NCBI RefSeq assembly: GCF_005250615.1
Contig: NZ_SULM01000014.1
Location: 1 to 64,000 of the forward strand
DNA: 64,000 bases
Source of the DNA: Pseudomonas rhizoryzae
GTDB lineage: Bacteria; Pseudomonadota; Gammaproteobacteria; Pseudomonadales; Pseudomonadaceae
Direction of reading: 5' to 3'
Numbering within the stretch: the first letter of the stretch is position 1; every line of letters begins with the position of its first letter. Both the position numbers and the translations under genes were made by a program. Shown here piece after piece: positions 25,404-34,315 of this stretch. The notes beneath the pieces are model-generated. The model searched no databases. It had not been told where the DNA came from and saw only the letters and a list, made by a program, of their open reading frames with translations.

Positions 25404-25754
25404 ATGCAGATCACACGCATCGTACCGAACATCGCCACCGAGCAACTGGCCGCCGCCAAGGCCTTCTACGGCGAGCTGCTGGGTCTGACGCTGGCGATGG
25501 ACCATGGCTGGATCCTGACCTTCGTCGGCGCGGGCCAGACCAATCCCCAGGTCAGTTTCGCGGTGGAGGGTGGCTCGGGCACGCCGGTGCCGGAGCTGTC
25601 GCTGGAAGTCGATGACCTGGATGAGGTCTTGCGGCGACTGGAGCGGGCGGGCTATGCGCCGGAATACGGTCCGGTGACCGAGCCCTGGGGCGTGAGGCGC
25701 TTCTTCGTCCGCGATCCCGGCGGGCGGTTATTGAATTTTCTGGAACATGCCTGA
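25404..25754 (+). CDS. Glyoxalase/bleomycin-resistance (VOC) family protein
   Basis: A 116-residue single-repeat VOC protein (MQITRIVPNIATEQLAAAKAFYGELLGL... RFFVRDPGGRLLNFLEH). The two beta-alpha-beta-beta-beta units fold into a half-barrel pair. The C-terminal Glu of NFLEH is a usual metal ligand; an N-terminal His is not obvious, so catalysis is uncertain and ligand binding or sequestration is an option. A strong AGGAGG lies 9 bases before the ATG. It follows the LysR gene on the same strand. Confidence 0.87.
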   Translation: MQITRIVPNIATEQLAAAKAFYGELLGLTLAMDHGWILTFVGAGQTNPQVSFAVEGGSGTPVPELSLEVDDLDEVLRRLERAGYAPEYGPVTEPWGVRRFFVRDPGGRLLNFLEHA

Positions 25755-25757
25755 GAA

Positions 25758-26320
25758 GCAGCCTTTTCCACGGGTGACTACGGGACGTGGGGCGCGCCCT
25801 CACCCCAGCCCTCTCCCGGAGGGAGAGGGGGCTAGCTGAGCAGGCTTTCATCACCAGCGGTACCCGGCGGATCGCGATCAGAGCGTAGCGTGGAAAACGG
25901 TGCAGCCTTTTCCACGGGTGACTGTGTGGCGTGGGGCGCGCCCTCACCCCAGCCCTCTCCCGAGGGGAGAGGGGGTTCATCCGAGCAGGCGTTCATCTTC
26001 GGCGGTACCCGGCGGATCGTGATCAGAGCCGTAGTGTGGAAAACGGCGCAGCCTTTTCCACGGGTGACTGCGTAGCACGGGGCGCGCCCTCACCCCAGCC
26101 CTCTCCCGAGGGGAGAGGGGGTTCATCCGAGCAGGCGTTCATCTTCGGCGGCACCCGGCGGGTCGCGATCAGAACCGTAGCGTGGAAAACGGCGCAGCCT
26201 TTTCCACGGGTGACTGCGTAGTACGGGGCGCGCCCTCACCCCAGCCCTCTCCCGAGAGGAGAGGGGGTTCATCCGAGCAGGCGTTCATCTTCGGCGGCAC
26301 CCGGCGGGTCGCGATCAGCC
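25758..26320. repeat. Tandem array of about four 144-146-bp intergenic repeat units
   Basis: Units begin at 25758, 25902, 26048 and 26194 with GCAGCCTTTTCCACGGGTG. Each contains a CCCTCACCCC...GAGGGG hairpin, an ATCGCGATCAGA-type segment and, at unit junctions, a GTGGAAAA...TTTTCCAC hairpin. The last unit is cut short near 26320. Open frames through it repeat with the unit and are not genes. Single copies of the two hairpins recur at 49.5, 50.8 and 61.4 kb. Confidence 0.85.
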
Positions 26321-26403
26321 GTCGTGCCCCATCCGTAGCAGCGGCATCTGCGCCCCTGGCATCCGGCTACCTACCAAACGCCTGGGAGCCTCCTGATCGG
26401 CCC

Positions 26404-26772
26404 TCAGCCCTCGCTCACCGGCAGGCGGCGGACGAAGGTACCGACGCGCCAGGCGAATCTTTCGCCCTGGCACTGCACCAGCAGGTTGCGCACCCGGTAG
26501 GCCTGGTCGGCGACGCTGGCCTCGGCCTGGGCTTCGCTGGCGCCGTCGATGTCGTTGCGGGCGAGTACCTGGTAGCTGCCGGTGGCGCAGCGCTCGGCGG
26601 CCTCGCCGGCACAGCCGGACCAGCTGCCGAAGACCCCGTTGCACTGCACCAGGTAGGCCGTGCGGCCATCCTGCAGGTAGGCGGTGTGGGAGCTGGCGCA
26701 ACCGGCCAGGGCGGCGAGGAAGCCGGCACAGGCCAGCAGGCGAAGGGCGGTGCGGAAGGAGGCGAGGGACAT
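26404..26772 (-). CDS. Small outer-membrane-type lipoprotein, unknown function
   Basis: A 122-residue product with a lipoprotein signal (LAGFLAALAGC-type, lipobox LAGC at Cys25, Ala at +2) and a mature domain with Cys pairs (QCNGVFGSWSGCAGEAAERC) that probably form disulfides. The ATG at 26772 was chosen over a longer frame because the lipoprotein signal begins there, with GGAG upstream. It resembles small Pseudomonas envelope lipoproteins with the GYLVQCNG motif. It lies alone between the tandem repeat array and the MFS gene. Confidence 0.75.
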   Translation of the reverse strand: MSLASFRTALRLLACAGFLAALAGCASSHTAYLQDGRTAYLVQCNGVFGSWSGCAGEAAERCATGSYQVLARNDIDGASEAQAEASVADQAYRVRNLLVQCQGERFAWRVGTFVRRLPVSEG

Positions 26773-27032
26773 GGGAGTGGCTCCAAACAATATGGAGCCA
26801 TCGTAGAAAGCCAACTCCCTCCGCAATAAATCGTACCGGCGGATAGCGCTTATCGATGCGGCTGATGACAAGCGCGGGCTACCCCAGGTCAGGGGCGGTG
26901 ATGTCCACCTTAAGGCTCTGGTAAGCCGGGCGGGTGGAGGCTGTGAACACAACCACTACAAACCCGCCGCTTCCTGTCCCTTGAGCCGCGAGCCCGCCAG
27001 AGGTCGGAAGCCCTTCGAGCAAGGAGATCGCC

Positions 27033-28274
27033 ATGTCTACCTGGACTTCGACACAGCGCAACGTGGCCTTCGCCACCTTTGCCAGTTGGACGATGGATGC
27101 CTTCGATTTCTTCATCCTGGTGTTCGTCCTCAGCAACCTGGCGCAGTACTTTCACAACTCGGTGACGGATGTGTCCCTGGCGATCATGCTGACCCTGGCG
27201 GTGCGGCCGCTGGGTGCCCTGATCTTCGGGCGGCTGGCCGAGCGGCATGGGCGCCGGCCGATCCTGATGCTCAACATCGTGCTGTTTTCGCTGTTCGAGG
27301 TCCTGTCCGCCTGGTCGCCGACCTTCATGGCGTTCATGGCCTTCCGCATCCTCTACGGTGTGGCCATGGGCGGGGTCTGGGGCGTGGCTTCGTCGCTGGC
27401 GATGGAGACCATCCCCGATCGCTCGCGCGGGCTGATGTCGGGGATCTTCCAGGCCGGCTATCCCTGCGGCTACCTGCTGGCGTCCATCGTCTTCGGGCTG
27501 TTCTTCTCCTCGGTGGGCTGGCGCGGCATGTTCCTGATCGGCGCCCTGCCGATCCTGCTGCTGCCCTTCATCTACTTCAAGGTGCCGGAGTCGCCGGTAT
27601 GGCTGGCCGCGCGGGCGCGCAAGGAGAGCATCGCCCTGCTGCCGATCCTGCGCCAGCACTGGAAGATCTGCCTGTACATGGTGCTGCTGATGGCCTGCTT
27701 CAATTTCTTCAGCCATGGCACCCAGGACCTCTACCCCACCTTCCTCAAGGTGCAGCACCAGTTCGATCCGCACACCGTGAGCCTGATCGCCATTGGCTAC
27801 AACATCGCGGCGATGCTCGGCGGCGTGTTCTTCGGCTCGCTGTCGGAACGCATCGGGCGCAAGAAAGCCATCATGCTGGCCGCCCTGCTGTCCTTGCCGG
27901 TGCTGCCGCTGTGGGCCTTCGCCAGCGGTTCCTGGAGCCTGGGCATCGGCGCCTTCCTGATGCAGTTCATGGTACAGGGCGCCTGGGGCGTGGTACCGAG
28001 CTATCTCAACGAGCTGGTGCCGGGCAATGCCCGCGCCATCCTGCCGGGCTTCGTCTACCAGATGGGCAATCTGCTGGCCTCGGTCAACGCCACCCTGCAG
28101 GCGCATATCGCCGCGGTCCATGGCGGCAACTATGGCCTGGCCATGGCCTTGGTGGCCGGTACCGTTGCCGTGTTGATCGCCGTGTTCGCGGCCTTCGGCA
28201 AGGAGACCCGCGGCATGCGGATTTCCGGGGCGGTGGCCGATACAGCCCCGGTTACGTCGCCGGCTCGCCCATGA
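27033..28274 (+). CDS. MFS transporter, sialate/aromatic acid:H+ symporter type
   Basis: A 413-residue, 12-helix major facilitator. The TMDAFDFFILVFVL helix with its acidic pair (D-x-x-D/E), the loop GRLAERHGRRP (motif A) and ESPVWLAARARKE after helix 6 match metabolite:H+ symporters that import organic acids (sialate, benzoate or shikimate types). The substrate is not defined. An AAGGAG site precedes the ATG. Its 3' end overlaps the end of the LysR gene at 28252 by 23 bases in a convergent arrangement. Confidence 0.88.
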   Translation: MSTWTSTQRNVAFATFASWTMDAFDFFILVFVLSNLAQYFHNSVTDVSLAIMLTLAVRPLGALIFGRLAERHGRRPILMLNIVLFSLFEVLSAWSPTFMAFMAFRILYGVAMGGVWGVASSLAMETIPDRSRGLMSGIFQAGYPCGYLLASIVFGLFFSSVGWRGMFLIGALPILLLPFIYFKVPESPVWLAARARKESIALLPILRQHWKICLYMVLLMACFNFFSHGTQDLYPTFLKVQHQFDPHTVSLIAIGYNIAAMLGGVFFGSLSERIGRKKAIMLAALLSLPVLPLWAFASGSWSLGIGAFLMQFMVQGAWGVVPSYLNELVPGNARAILPGFVYQMGNLLASVNATLQAHIAAVHGGNYGLAMALVAGTVAVLIAVFAAFGKETRGMRISGAVADTAPVTSPARP

Positions 28275-29163
28275 ATCTGAGGATCTCCCCGCGCAGCCAG
28301 CGCTCGCCCGGGTCCTGATCCTGGGCGGCGCGCCAGACCAGCGACAGCTTGGCCGGGACGATGGGAAACGGCGGTTCCTCGAGGCGCAGACTGCCACTGG
28401 CGGCCAGCGCCCGGGCGGCGTAGTCGGGCACGGTGGCGAGCAGGTCGCTGCCGGCCAGCAGGGCGCCGAGGCCGTTGAAGTGCGGGACGCCCAGGGCCAC
28501 CTTGCGCGAGCGGCCGAGACGCGCCAGATCGTCGTCGATATTGCCGCAGAGATCGCCGGACATGGACACCAGCACATGGGGTCTGCCGCAGTAGTCGTCC
28601 AGGCTCAGGGGCGCGGGATCACGGTCGGCGCGCACCACCAGGGCGCGGATGTGCCTCAGGGTACGACTCTTGGCATTGGCCGGCAGCTGGGTGGTGTAGC
28701 TGATGCCCAGGGAGACCTCGCCGCTGGCGAGCAGGCCGGGCAGGAGCAGGAAGTTGGCGTTGCGCACCACCAGCACGCAGTGCGGCGCCACCTCGCGCAG
28801 ATGGTTCAGCAGCGGCGGCAGCAGGCCGCATTCGACGTCGTCGGACATGCCGATGCGAAACACCGCGCGGCTGGCGCCGGGATCGAAGTCGTCGACCTCG
28901 CTCAGGGCGTTGGACAGGCCATCCAGGGCCGGGCGTAGCCGTTCGAGGATGGCCAGGGCGCGCGGCGTGGGCTCCATGGCGCGCCCGCTGCGTACCAACA
29001 AGGGATCGTCGAAGAATTGCCGCAGGCGCACCAGGGCGGCACTGATGGCCGGCTGGCCGAGAAAGAGTTTTTCCACGGTACGGGTGAGGTTGCGCTCGTG
29101 CATGAGGCTTTCGAACACCACCAGCAGGTGCAGGTCGATGCGGCGCAGGTCGTTGCGGTTCAC
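28252..29163 (-). CDS. LysR-family transcriptional regulator (NodD/LeuO-like)
   Basis: A 303-residue LysR protein beginning MNRNDLRRIDLHLLVVFESLMHERNLTRT, with helix-turn-helix FLGQPAISAALVRLRQFFDDPLLVR and an effector domain starting FRIGMSDDVECGLLPPLL, the pattern of the NodD/NahR branch that senses aromatic or acidic metabolites. It lies 54 bases downstream of the YcaC-like gene in the same direction, so it may be read through from the DoxX-ABM-hydrolase operon. It overlaps the MFS symporter gene end by 23 bases. Either neighbour may be its target. Confidence 0.88.
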   Translation of the reverse strand: MNRNDLRRIDLHLLVVFESLMHERNLTRTVEKLFLGQPAISAALVRLRQFFDDPLLVRSGRAMEPTPRALAILERLRPALDGLSNALSEVDDFDPGASRAVFRIGMSDDVECGLLPPLLNHLREVAPHCVLVVRNANFLLLPGLLASGEVSLGISYTTQLPANAKSRTLRHIRALVVRADRDPAPLSLDDYCGRPHVLVSMSGDLCGNIDDDLARLGRSRKVALGVPHFNGLGALLAGSDLLATVPDYAARALAASGSLRLEEPPFPIVPAKLSLVWRAAQDQDPGERWLRGEILRFMGEPAT

Positions 29164-29217
29164 GGCATCCCTCCGCGACGGTCCGGCGCCTGATTGGGCG
29201 CCGGACTGCCTCTTCCG

Positions 29218-29841
29218 TTATTTAGCAGCCAGCTTGGCGTAGCTGGTCATCAGGTTGCGGTAGTTGGGGATGTGGTTGGACAGCAGGGCGCCCAGGCCCT
29301 CGATGTCGTTGCGCCAGTCGCGGTGCAGCTCGCAGGCCACGCTGAACCAGTTCATCAGTTGCACCCCGGCGGCGCTCATGCGTGCCCAGGCGGCCTGTTG
29401 TACGGTCTTGTCGAAGGTGCCGGAGGCATCGGTCACCACGAAGACGTCGAAGCCCTCGGCGATGGCCGCCAGCGCCGGGAAGGCCACGCAGACATCGGTC
29501 ACCACGCCGGCGATGATCAGTTGCTTGCGGCCGGTGGCCTTGATGGCGGCGACGAAGTCTTCGTTATCCCAGGCGTTGATCTGGCCGGGACGGGCGATGT
29601 ACGGCGCCTCGGGGAACAACTCGATCAGCTCGGGCACCAGCGGGCCGTTGGGGCCCTGCTCGAAGCTGGTGGTGAGGATGGTGGGCAGACCAAAGAACTT
29701 GGCGCTGTTGGCCAGGGCCAGGACGTTGTTCTTGAAGTCGCTGGGAGTGAAATCCTGCACCAGGGAGATCAGACCGGCCTGGTGGTCGATCAGCAGGACG
29801 ACGGCATCGTTCTTGTCGAGACGGTTGTAGGGCTTGCTCAT
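29218..29841 (-). CDS. YcaC-like isochorismatase-fold cysteine hydrolase
   Basis: A 207-residue isochorismatase-superfamily enzyme. The catalytic Cys118 lies in GVVTDVCVAFPAL, with Asp20 in LLIDHQAG as its partner; ARPGQINAWDNEDF occupies the usual Lys region. YcaC-like members hydrolyse unidentified amides or imides and are found in stress and detoxification clusters. It ends a minus-strand operon, 44 bases after the MFS-ABM gene, with GGAC upstream of its ATG. Confidence 0.88.
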   Translation of the reverse strand: MSKPYNRLDKNDAVVLLIDHQAGLISLVQDFTPSDFKNNVLALANSAKFFGLPTILTTSFEQGPNGPLVPELIELFPEAPYIARPGQINAWDNEDFVAAIKATGRKQLIIAGVVTDVCVAFPALAAIAEGFDVFVVTDASGTFDKTVQQAAWARMSAAGVQLMNWFSVACELHRDWRNDIEGLGALLSNHIPNYRNLMTSYAKLAAK

Positions 29842-29885
29842 GGTGGAGTCCTCAGGGGTGGTGGTTGATGAGGTAACGGGCTGCG

Positions 29886-31481
29886 CTAGGCGCCGCCCAG
29901 GAGATGGCGGATGGCGATGGGTACGCCGGGGGTCTGGTATTGCCGCGCCGCCGCTTCCAGGCGCTGTTCGCCCTGGGTGACGCGGTGGTGGTGGCGCAGG
30001 TGCTCCAGCCAGGATTCGTCGCAGAAGAATTCCTGCCAGCGGCGCGGCTCGGCGCTGTCCTGCAGCAGGGCCCAGGAGAAGGCGCCGTTGCGCCGGCGCA
30101 TGCCGCCGACCGCCTGCATGGCCTGGCGGAAGGCCGGGCCGTGTTCGGGGGCGATGTCGTATTCCAGGGTGACCATCACCGGGCCGCGCTCGCGGTCCAG
30201 GGAGTCGTCGAGCAGCGGTGTCGGCCAGTGCAGCGAGGGGGCGATGTCCGCCGCCGGGGTGACCGGCAGGCGCAGGCGCCAGGTCAGGACGATGCCGGCC
30301 AGCAACACCGCGGCGGCCGCGCTCAGGGCCACGGTCAGGGAGAAGTGACTGGCCACGGTGCCCCAGAGGGTGCCGCCCAGGGCGCTGGTGCCGAAGAACA
30401 CCAGGATGTAGACGGCCAGGGCGCGGGCGCGTACCCAGCCGGGAACGGCGGTCTGGGCCGCCACCTGCAGGCTGGAGAGCACGGCGATCCAGGCCAGGCC
30501 GCTGGCGAGCATCACCGGCAGCAGCCAGGCGAAGTCACGGATCCAGGCCAGCCCCAGCAGGACGAGGGCATAGAGGGCGCTGGCGCCGGCTACGAGCAGA
30601 TCGCTGGAAAGTCTTTCGCGTAGCCGCGGCAAGAGCATGGCGCCGCCGATGGCGCCCAGGCCCACGCAACCGAGCAGGATGCCGAAATCCAGGGCAGTAC
30701 CCTGCAGGGCCTGGCGGACCAGCAGCGGTAGCAGGGCCATGCCGGCGCTGGCGCCGAGAAAAAACGCGGCGGTCCGGGCCAGCACCACCTGCAGCTGGGG
30801 GGAGCTGCGGGCGTAGCGGAAACCGACCCGGACCGCGCCCAAGAGGCGCTCCGCGGGCAGCACGGCGGCTGCAGGTTGGCGCCGCCAGGTCAGGAGCGCG
30901 ACGATGACGGCGAAGAAGGACACGGCATTCAGGGCGAAGGTCAGCCAGGGACCGGCCAGGCTGACCAGCACCCCGGCCAGCGCCGGCCCCAGGGCGCGGG
31001 CCACGTTCATGCCCAGGCTGGACAGGGCGATGGCCGCGGGCAGCTCGCTTTTATCCACCAGCTCGGGGGTGAGCGCCGACCAAGCCGGCAGCATCAGCGC
31101 GGTGCCCACGCCCATGGCCAGGGTCAGGCCCAGGAGCAGCGGCACGCTCATCCAGCCGGCCAGGGTCAGGCTGGCCAAGGCCAGGGCCACCGCGGCCATC
31201 CACAGCTGCACGCCGAGCAGATAGCGGCGCCGGTCGACGATGTCGGCCAGGGCGCCGGCCGGCAGCGCCAGCAGGAACATCGGCAGCGCCCCCGCCACCT
31301 GCACCAGGGCCACCGCCAGGGGGCTGGCCGACAGCGAGGTCATCAGCCAGCCGGCGCCCACCTCGTGCATCCAGGTACCGATGTTGGAGGCGATGCTGGC
31401 CAGCCACAGCCAGCGAAAGGTGCGCTGGCGCAGCGGCTGCCAGGGCGAGGCAGTGTTCGGCGTGAGGGTGGCGGCGGTCAT
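29886..31481 (-). CDS. MFS exporter (EntS-like MFS_3) fused to a C-terminal ABM-like domain
   Basis: A 531-residue protein. Residues 1-410 form a 12-helix EntS/YbdA-type MFS domain (FRWLWLASIASNIGTWMHEVGAGWLMTSL near the N-terminus). Residues about 425-525 form a soluble barrel (VMVTLEYDIAPEHGPAFRQAM... WLEHLRHHHRVT) like antibiotic-biosynthesis-monooxygenase (ABM) domains. Fusion of exporter and ABM barrel is a known theme in this family. Here a second ABM protein is encoded in the same operon, which suggests a shared ligand, perhaps a quinone or a reactive aromatic. Confidence 0.85.
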   Translation of the reverse strand: MTAATLTPNTASPWQPLRQRTFRWLWLASIASNIGTWMHEVGAGWLMTSLSASPLAVALVQVAGALPMFLLALPAGALADIVDRRRYLLGVQLWMAAVALALASLTLAGWMSVPLLLGLTLAMGVGTALMLPAWSALTPELVDKSELPAAIALSSLGMNVARALGPALAGVLVSLAGPWLTFALNAVSFFAVIVALLTWRRQPAAAVLPAERLLGAVRVGFRYARSSPQLQVVLARTAAFFLGASAGMALLPLLVRQALQGTALDFGILLGCVGLGAIGGAMLLPRLRERLSSDLLVAGASALYALVLLGLAWIRDFAWLLPVMLASGLAWIAVLSSLQVAAQTAVPGWVRARALAVYILVFFGTSALGGTLWGTVASHFSLTVALSAAAAVLLAGIVLTWRLRLPVTPAADIAPSLHWPTPLLDDSLDRERGPVMVTLEYDIAPEHGPAFRQAMQAVGGMRRRNGAFSWALLQDSAEPRRWQEFFCDESWLEHLRHHHRVTQGEQRLEAAARQYQTPGVPIAIRHLLGGA

Positions 31482-31492
31482 GGCGGCGGTCC

Positions 31493-33451
31493 TCAGAAGC
31501 TGAAGCAGGAGCAGCCGAAGGCGCCCCAGAAGCCACTGAAATCGCTGACCGGCACCCGGCTCTGGCGCGCCCGCTCATGGCCGTGGCCATGCACGGAACA
31601 GGCGCCGGCGCACTGGTGCACGGCGGCCTGCAAGGGCGTACCGGGTTTCCAGTGACCGGGCACCTTGACCACCGGCGACCAGTCCGGCGTGACCGGCAAG
31701 GGCGCCGGCCCCAGGCGATCGAATTCCTCGGCGCCATGGACGATGCGGCCACCGACCACGGTGAGCACCGACTCCAGGTGCTTGATGGCCTCTTCCTCGA
31801 CGCTGAAGAAGTCCGCCGAGAGCACCGCCACGTCGGCCAGTTGGCCCACCCGCAGTTGGCCCTTCTTGCCCTGTTCCGAGGAGAACCAGGCACTGCCCTG
31901 GGTGAGCAGCTGCAGGGCGGTGGCCCGCGGCAGGCCCTCTTGGTAGAGCGCCAGGCCGCCGACGGTGCGGCCACTCACCAGCCAGTACAGCGAGGTCCAG
32001 GGGTTGTAGCTGGACACCCGGGTGGCGTCGGTCCCCGCCCCCACCGGTACACCAGCGGCGAGCATCCGCTGGATCGGCGGGGTCTGCTCGGCAGCCTGGG
32101 CGCCGTAGCGGTCGACGAAGTATTCGCCCTGGAAGGCCATGCGGTCCTGGATGGCGATACCGCCGCCCAGCGCCTTGACCCGCTCGATGTTGCGCGGGCT
32201 GATGGTCTCGGCGTGGTCGAAGAACCAGGGCAGGCCATTGAAGGGTACGTCGCGATTGACTCGCTCGAAGACGTCGAGCATCCGCGAGATGGATTCGTCG
32301 TAGGTGGCGTGCAGGCGGAACGGCCAGCGCTGCTCCACCAGGTGGCGCACCACGGGTTCCAGATCGGCCTCCATGGTGGGTGGCAGGTCCGGGCGCGGTT
32401 CGAGGAAGTCCTCGAAGTCGGCTGCGGAGAAGGCCAGCATCTCGCCGGCGCCGTTGTGCCGGAGGAAGTCGGTGCCCTGGTGCAGGGTGACGCTACTGGT
32501 CCAGTTCTTGAAGTCGGTCAGCTCTTCCTTGGGTCGCTGGGTGAAGAGGTTGTAGGCGATGCGCACGGTGAGCTGGTCGGCATCGGCCAACTCCTGGATC
32601 ACCTGGTAGTCGTCCGGGTAGTTCTGGAAGCCACCGCCGGCATCGATGGCGCTGGTCAGCCCCAGGCGATTGAGTTCGCGCATGAACTGGCGGGTGGAGT
32701 TGACCTGGTACTCCAGCGGCAGCTTGGGCCCCTTGGCCAGGGTGGCGTAGAGGATCATGGCGTTGGGCCGGGCGATGAGCATACCGGTGGGCTCACCGCG
32801 GGCATCGCGCTGGATCTCGCCGCCCGGGGGATTGGGGGTGTCCTTGGTGTAGCCGACCACCCGCAGGGCGGCGCGATTGAGCAGCGCCCGGTCGTAGAGG
32901 TGGAGGATGAACACCGGAGTGTCCGGCGCCGCCTGGTTGAGTTCGTCCAGGGTCGGCAGGCGGCGCTCGGCGAACTGGAATTCGTTCCAGCCGCCCACCA
33001 CCCGCACCCACTGGGGCGCCGGGGTGCGCTCGGCCTGGTCCTTGAGCAGGCGCAGGGCATCCGCCAACGAGGGCACGCCCTCCCAGCGCAGCTCCAGGTT
33101 GTAGTTGAGGCCGCCGCGGATCAGGTGCAGGTGGGAATCGTTGAGGCCGGGAATGGCGCGGCGGCCGCGCAGGTCGACCACCTGGGTAGCCGGACCGCGA
33201 TGGGCCATGGCCGCGCTGTCGCTGCCCACGGCGATAAAGACGCCGTCCTTGATGGCGACCGCAGTGACCTCGGGGCGCTCGGGATCGACGGTGTGGAGCT
33301 TGCCGTTGTGCAGGATCAGATCGGCGTGTTGCATGGTGCCTCCAGGGGCAGGGTCGGCGCGTCCGGCCAGGGGCAGGACGGACCAGAGCGCGCCGGCGGC
33401 GCCCAGCAAGAGGGCGCGACGGCGTTGGGGGTCCAGGGGTTCTTGGCTCAT
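31493..33451 (-). CDS. YtcJ-like amidohydrolase, probably exported
   Basis: A 652-residue metal-dependent amidohydrolase of the YtcJ type (large composite domain with DLILHNGKLHTVDPERPEVTAVAIKDG, then the TIM barrel with metal site GLNDSHLHLIRGGL). The N-terminus RRRALLLGAAGALWSVLPLAGRADP reads as a twin-arginine or Sec leader, so it may act in the periplasm. An unusual C-terminus rich in Cys, His and Phe (HQCAGACSVHGHGH ... GAFGCSCFSF) may bind metal. It lies 11 bases upstream of the MFS-ABM gene and 45 after the alpha/beta hydrolase. Substrate unknown. Confidence 0.85.
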   Translation of the reverse strand: MSQEPLDPQRRRALLLGAAGALWSVLPLAGRADPAPGGTMQHADLILHNGKLHTVDPERPEVTAVAIKDGVFIAVGSDSAAMAHRGPATQVVDLRGRRAIPGLNDSHLHLIRGGLNYNLELRWEGVPSLADALRLLKDQAERTPAPQWVRVVGGWNEFQFAERRLPTLDELNQAAPDTPVFILHLYDRALLNRAALRVVGYTKDTPNPPGGEIQRDARGEPTGMLIARPNAMILYATLAKGPKLPLEYQVNSTRQFMRELNRLGLTSAIDAGGGFQNYPDDYQVIQELADADQLTVRIAYNLFTQRPKEELTDFKNWTSSVTLHQGTDFLRHNGAGEMLAFSAADFEDFLEPRPDLPPTMEADLEPVVRHLVEQRWPFRLHATYDESISRMLDVFERVNRDVPFNGLPWFFDHAETISPRNIERVKALGGGIAIQDRMAFQGEYFVDRYGAQAAEQTPPIQRMLAAGVPVGAGTDATRVSSYNPWTSLYWLVSGRTVGGLALYQEGLPRATALQLLTQGSAWFSSEQGKKGQLRVGQLADVAVLSADFFSVEEEAIKHLESVLTVVGGRIVHGAEEFDRLGPAPLPVTPDWSPVVKVPGHWKPGTPLQAAVHQCAGACSVHGHGHERARQSRVPVSDFSGFWGAFGCSCFSF

Positions 33452-33496
33452 GGCGGCTCTCGCAGCCCGGACAGCACCTGCTGCCCGGGCCGGTGC

Positions 33497-34315
33497 TCAG
33501 CTCGCCACGAAGGCCAGCAGGTCCTGGTTCAGCTGCTCGGCGTGGGTCACCGCGAAGCCGTGGGGGGCACCGGCATACACCTTGAGCTCGGCGCCGCGGA
33601 TCAGCTCGGCGGCCAGCTTGCCGGTGGTTTCGAAGGGCACCACCTGGTCGGCGTCGCCGTGGATCACCAGGGTCGGCACGTCGATCTTGGCCATGTCCGG
33701 GCGGAAGTCGGTCGCGGAGAAGGCGGTGACGCAGTCCAGGGTGCCTTTCAGCGAGGCCAGCAGGGCGATGTTGAGGGTCTGGGTGAAGACGCCCGCGGAG
33801 ACCTCCTGGCCCTGATTGGTGCCATAGAAGATCGGCGCGAAGTCGGCGAGGAACTGCGCGCGGTCCTTCAGCAGACCGCCGCGAATACCGTCGAAGACGC
33901 CCTGGTCGACGCCCTGGGGGAAGTCCGGTTTCTGCCCGAACAGCGGGGTGACGGCGCCCAGCAGCGCCAGCTTGGCCACCCGCGCCGAGCCGTGGCGCGC
34001 CAGGTAGCGACTGACGTCGCCACCGCCCATGGAAAAGCCCACCAGGGTGACGTCGCGCAGGTCCAGGTGCTCGATCAGCTCCTTGATGTCGTCGGCGAAG
34101 GTGTCGTAGTCGTAGCCATTCCACGGCTGGCCCGAGCGGCCGAAGCCGCGGCGGTCGAAGGCGATGGCGCGGTAGCCGTGGCTGGCCAGGTGGTGCAGCT
34201 GGTAGTCCCACATGTCGGCGTCCAGCGGCCAGCCGTGGCTGAACAGCACGGGCTTGCCGCTGCCCCAGTCCTTGAAATAGATCTCGACGCCATCGCGGGT
34301 GGTGAAGGTGCTCAT
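33497..34315 (-). CDS. Alpha/beta hydrolase (non-haem chloroperoxidase/arylesterase type)
   Basis: A 272-residue alpha/beta hydrolase with nucleophile Ser95 in GFSMGG, an acid in HGDADQVVP and the catalytic His in APHGF near residue 252. The SHGWPLDADMWDYQ oxyanion strand and RRGFGRSGQPW are the usual marks of cofactor-free haloperoxidases and aryl esterases. No leader peptide, so cytoplasmic. Its start overlaps the ABM gene's stop by 4 bases (ATGA), so the two are translationally coupled. Confidence 0.9.
   Translation of the reverse strand: MSTFTTRDGVEIYFKDWGSGKPVLFSHGWPLDADMWDYQLHHLASHGYRAIAFDRRGFGRSGQPWNGYDYDTFADDIKELIEHLDLRDVTLVGFSMGGGDVSRYLARHGSARVAKLALLGAVTPLFGQKPDFPQGVDQGVFDGIRGGLLKDRAQFLADFAPIFYGTNQGQEVSAGVFTQTLNIALLASLKGTLDCVTAFSATDFRPDMAKIDVPTLVIHGDADQVVPFETTGKLAAELIRGAELKVYAGAPHGFAVTHAEQLNQDLLAFVAS

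Noticed and set aside
25890-26829. Series of open frames starting MENGAAFSTGD
   Set aside because: They repeat with the 146-bp unit and arise from the hairpin modules GTGGAAAAC and CCCTCACCCC; no ribosome site and no family resemblance.
26910-28577. 555-codon minus-strand open frame across the MFS symporter gene
   Set aside because: Gln/His/Arg-rich antisense shadow of a 12-helix transporter gene with a proper start and motifs.
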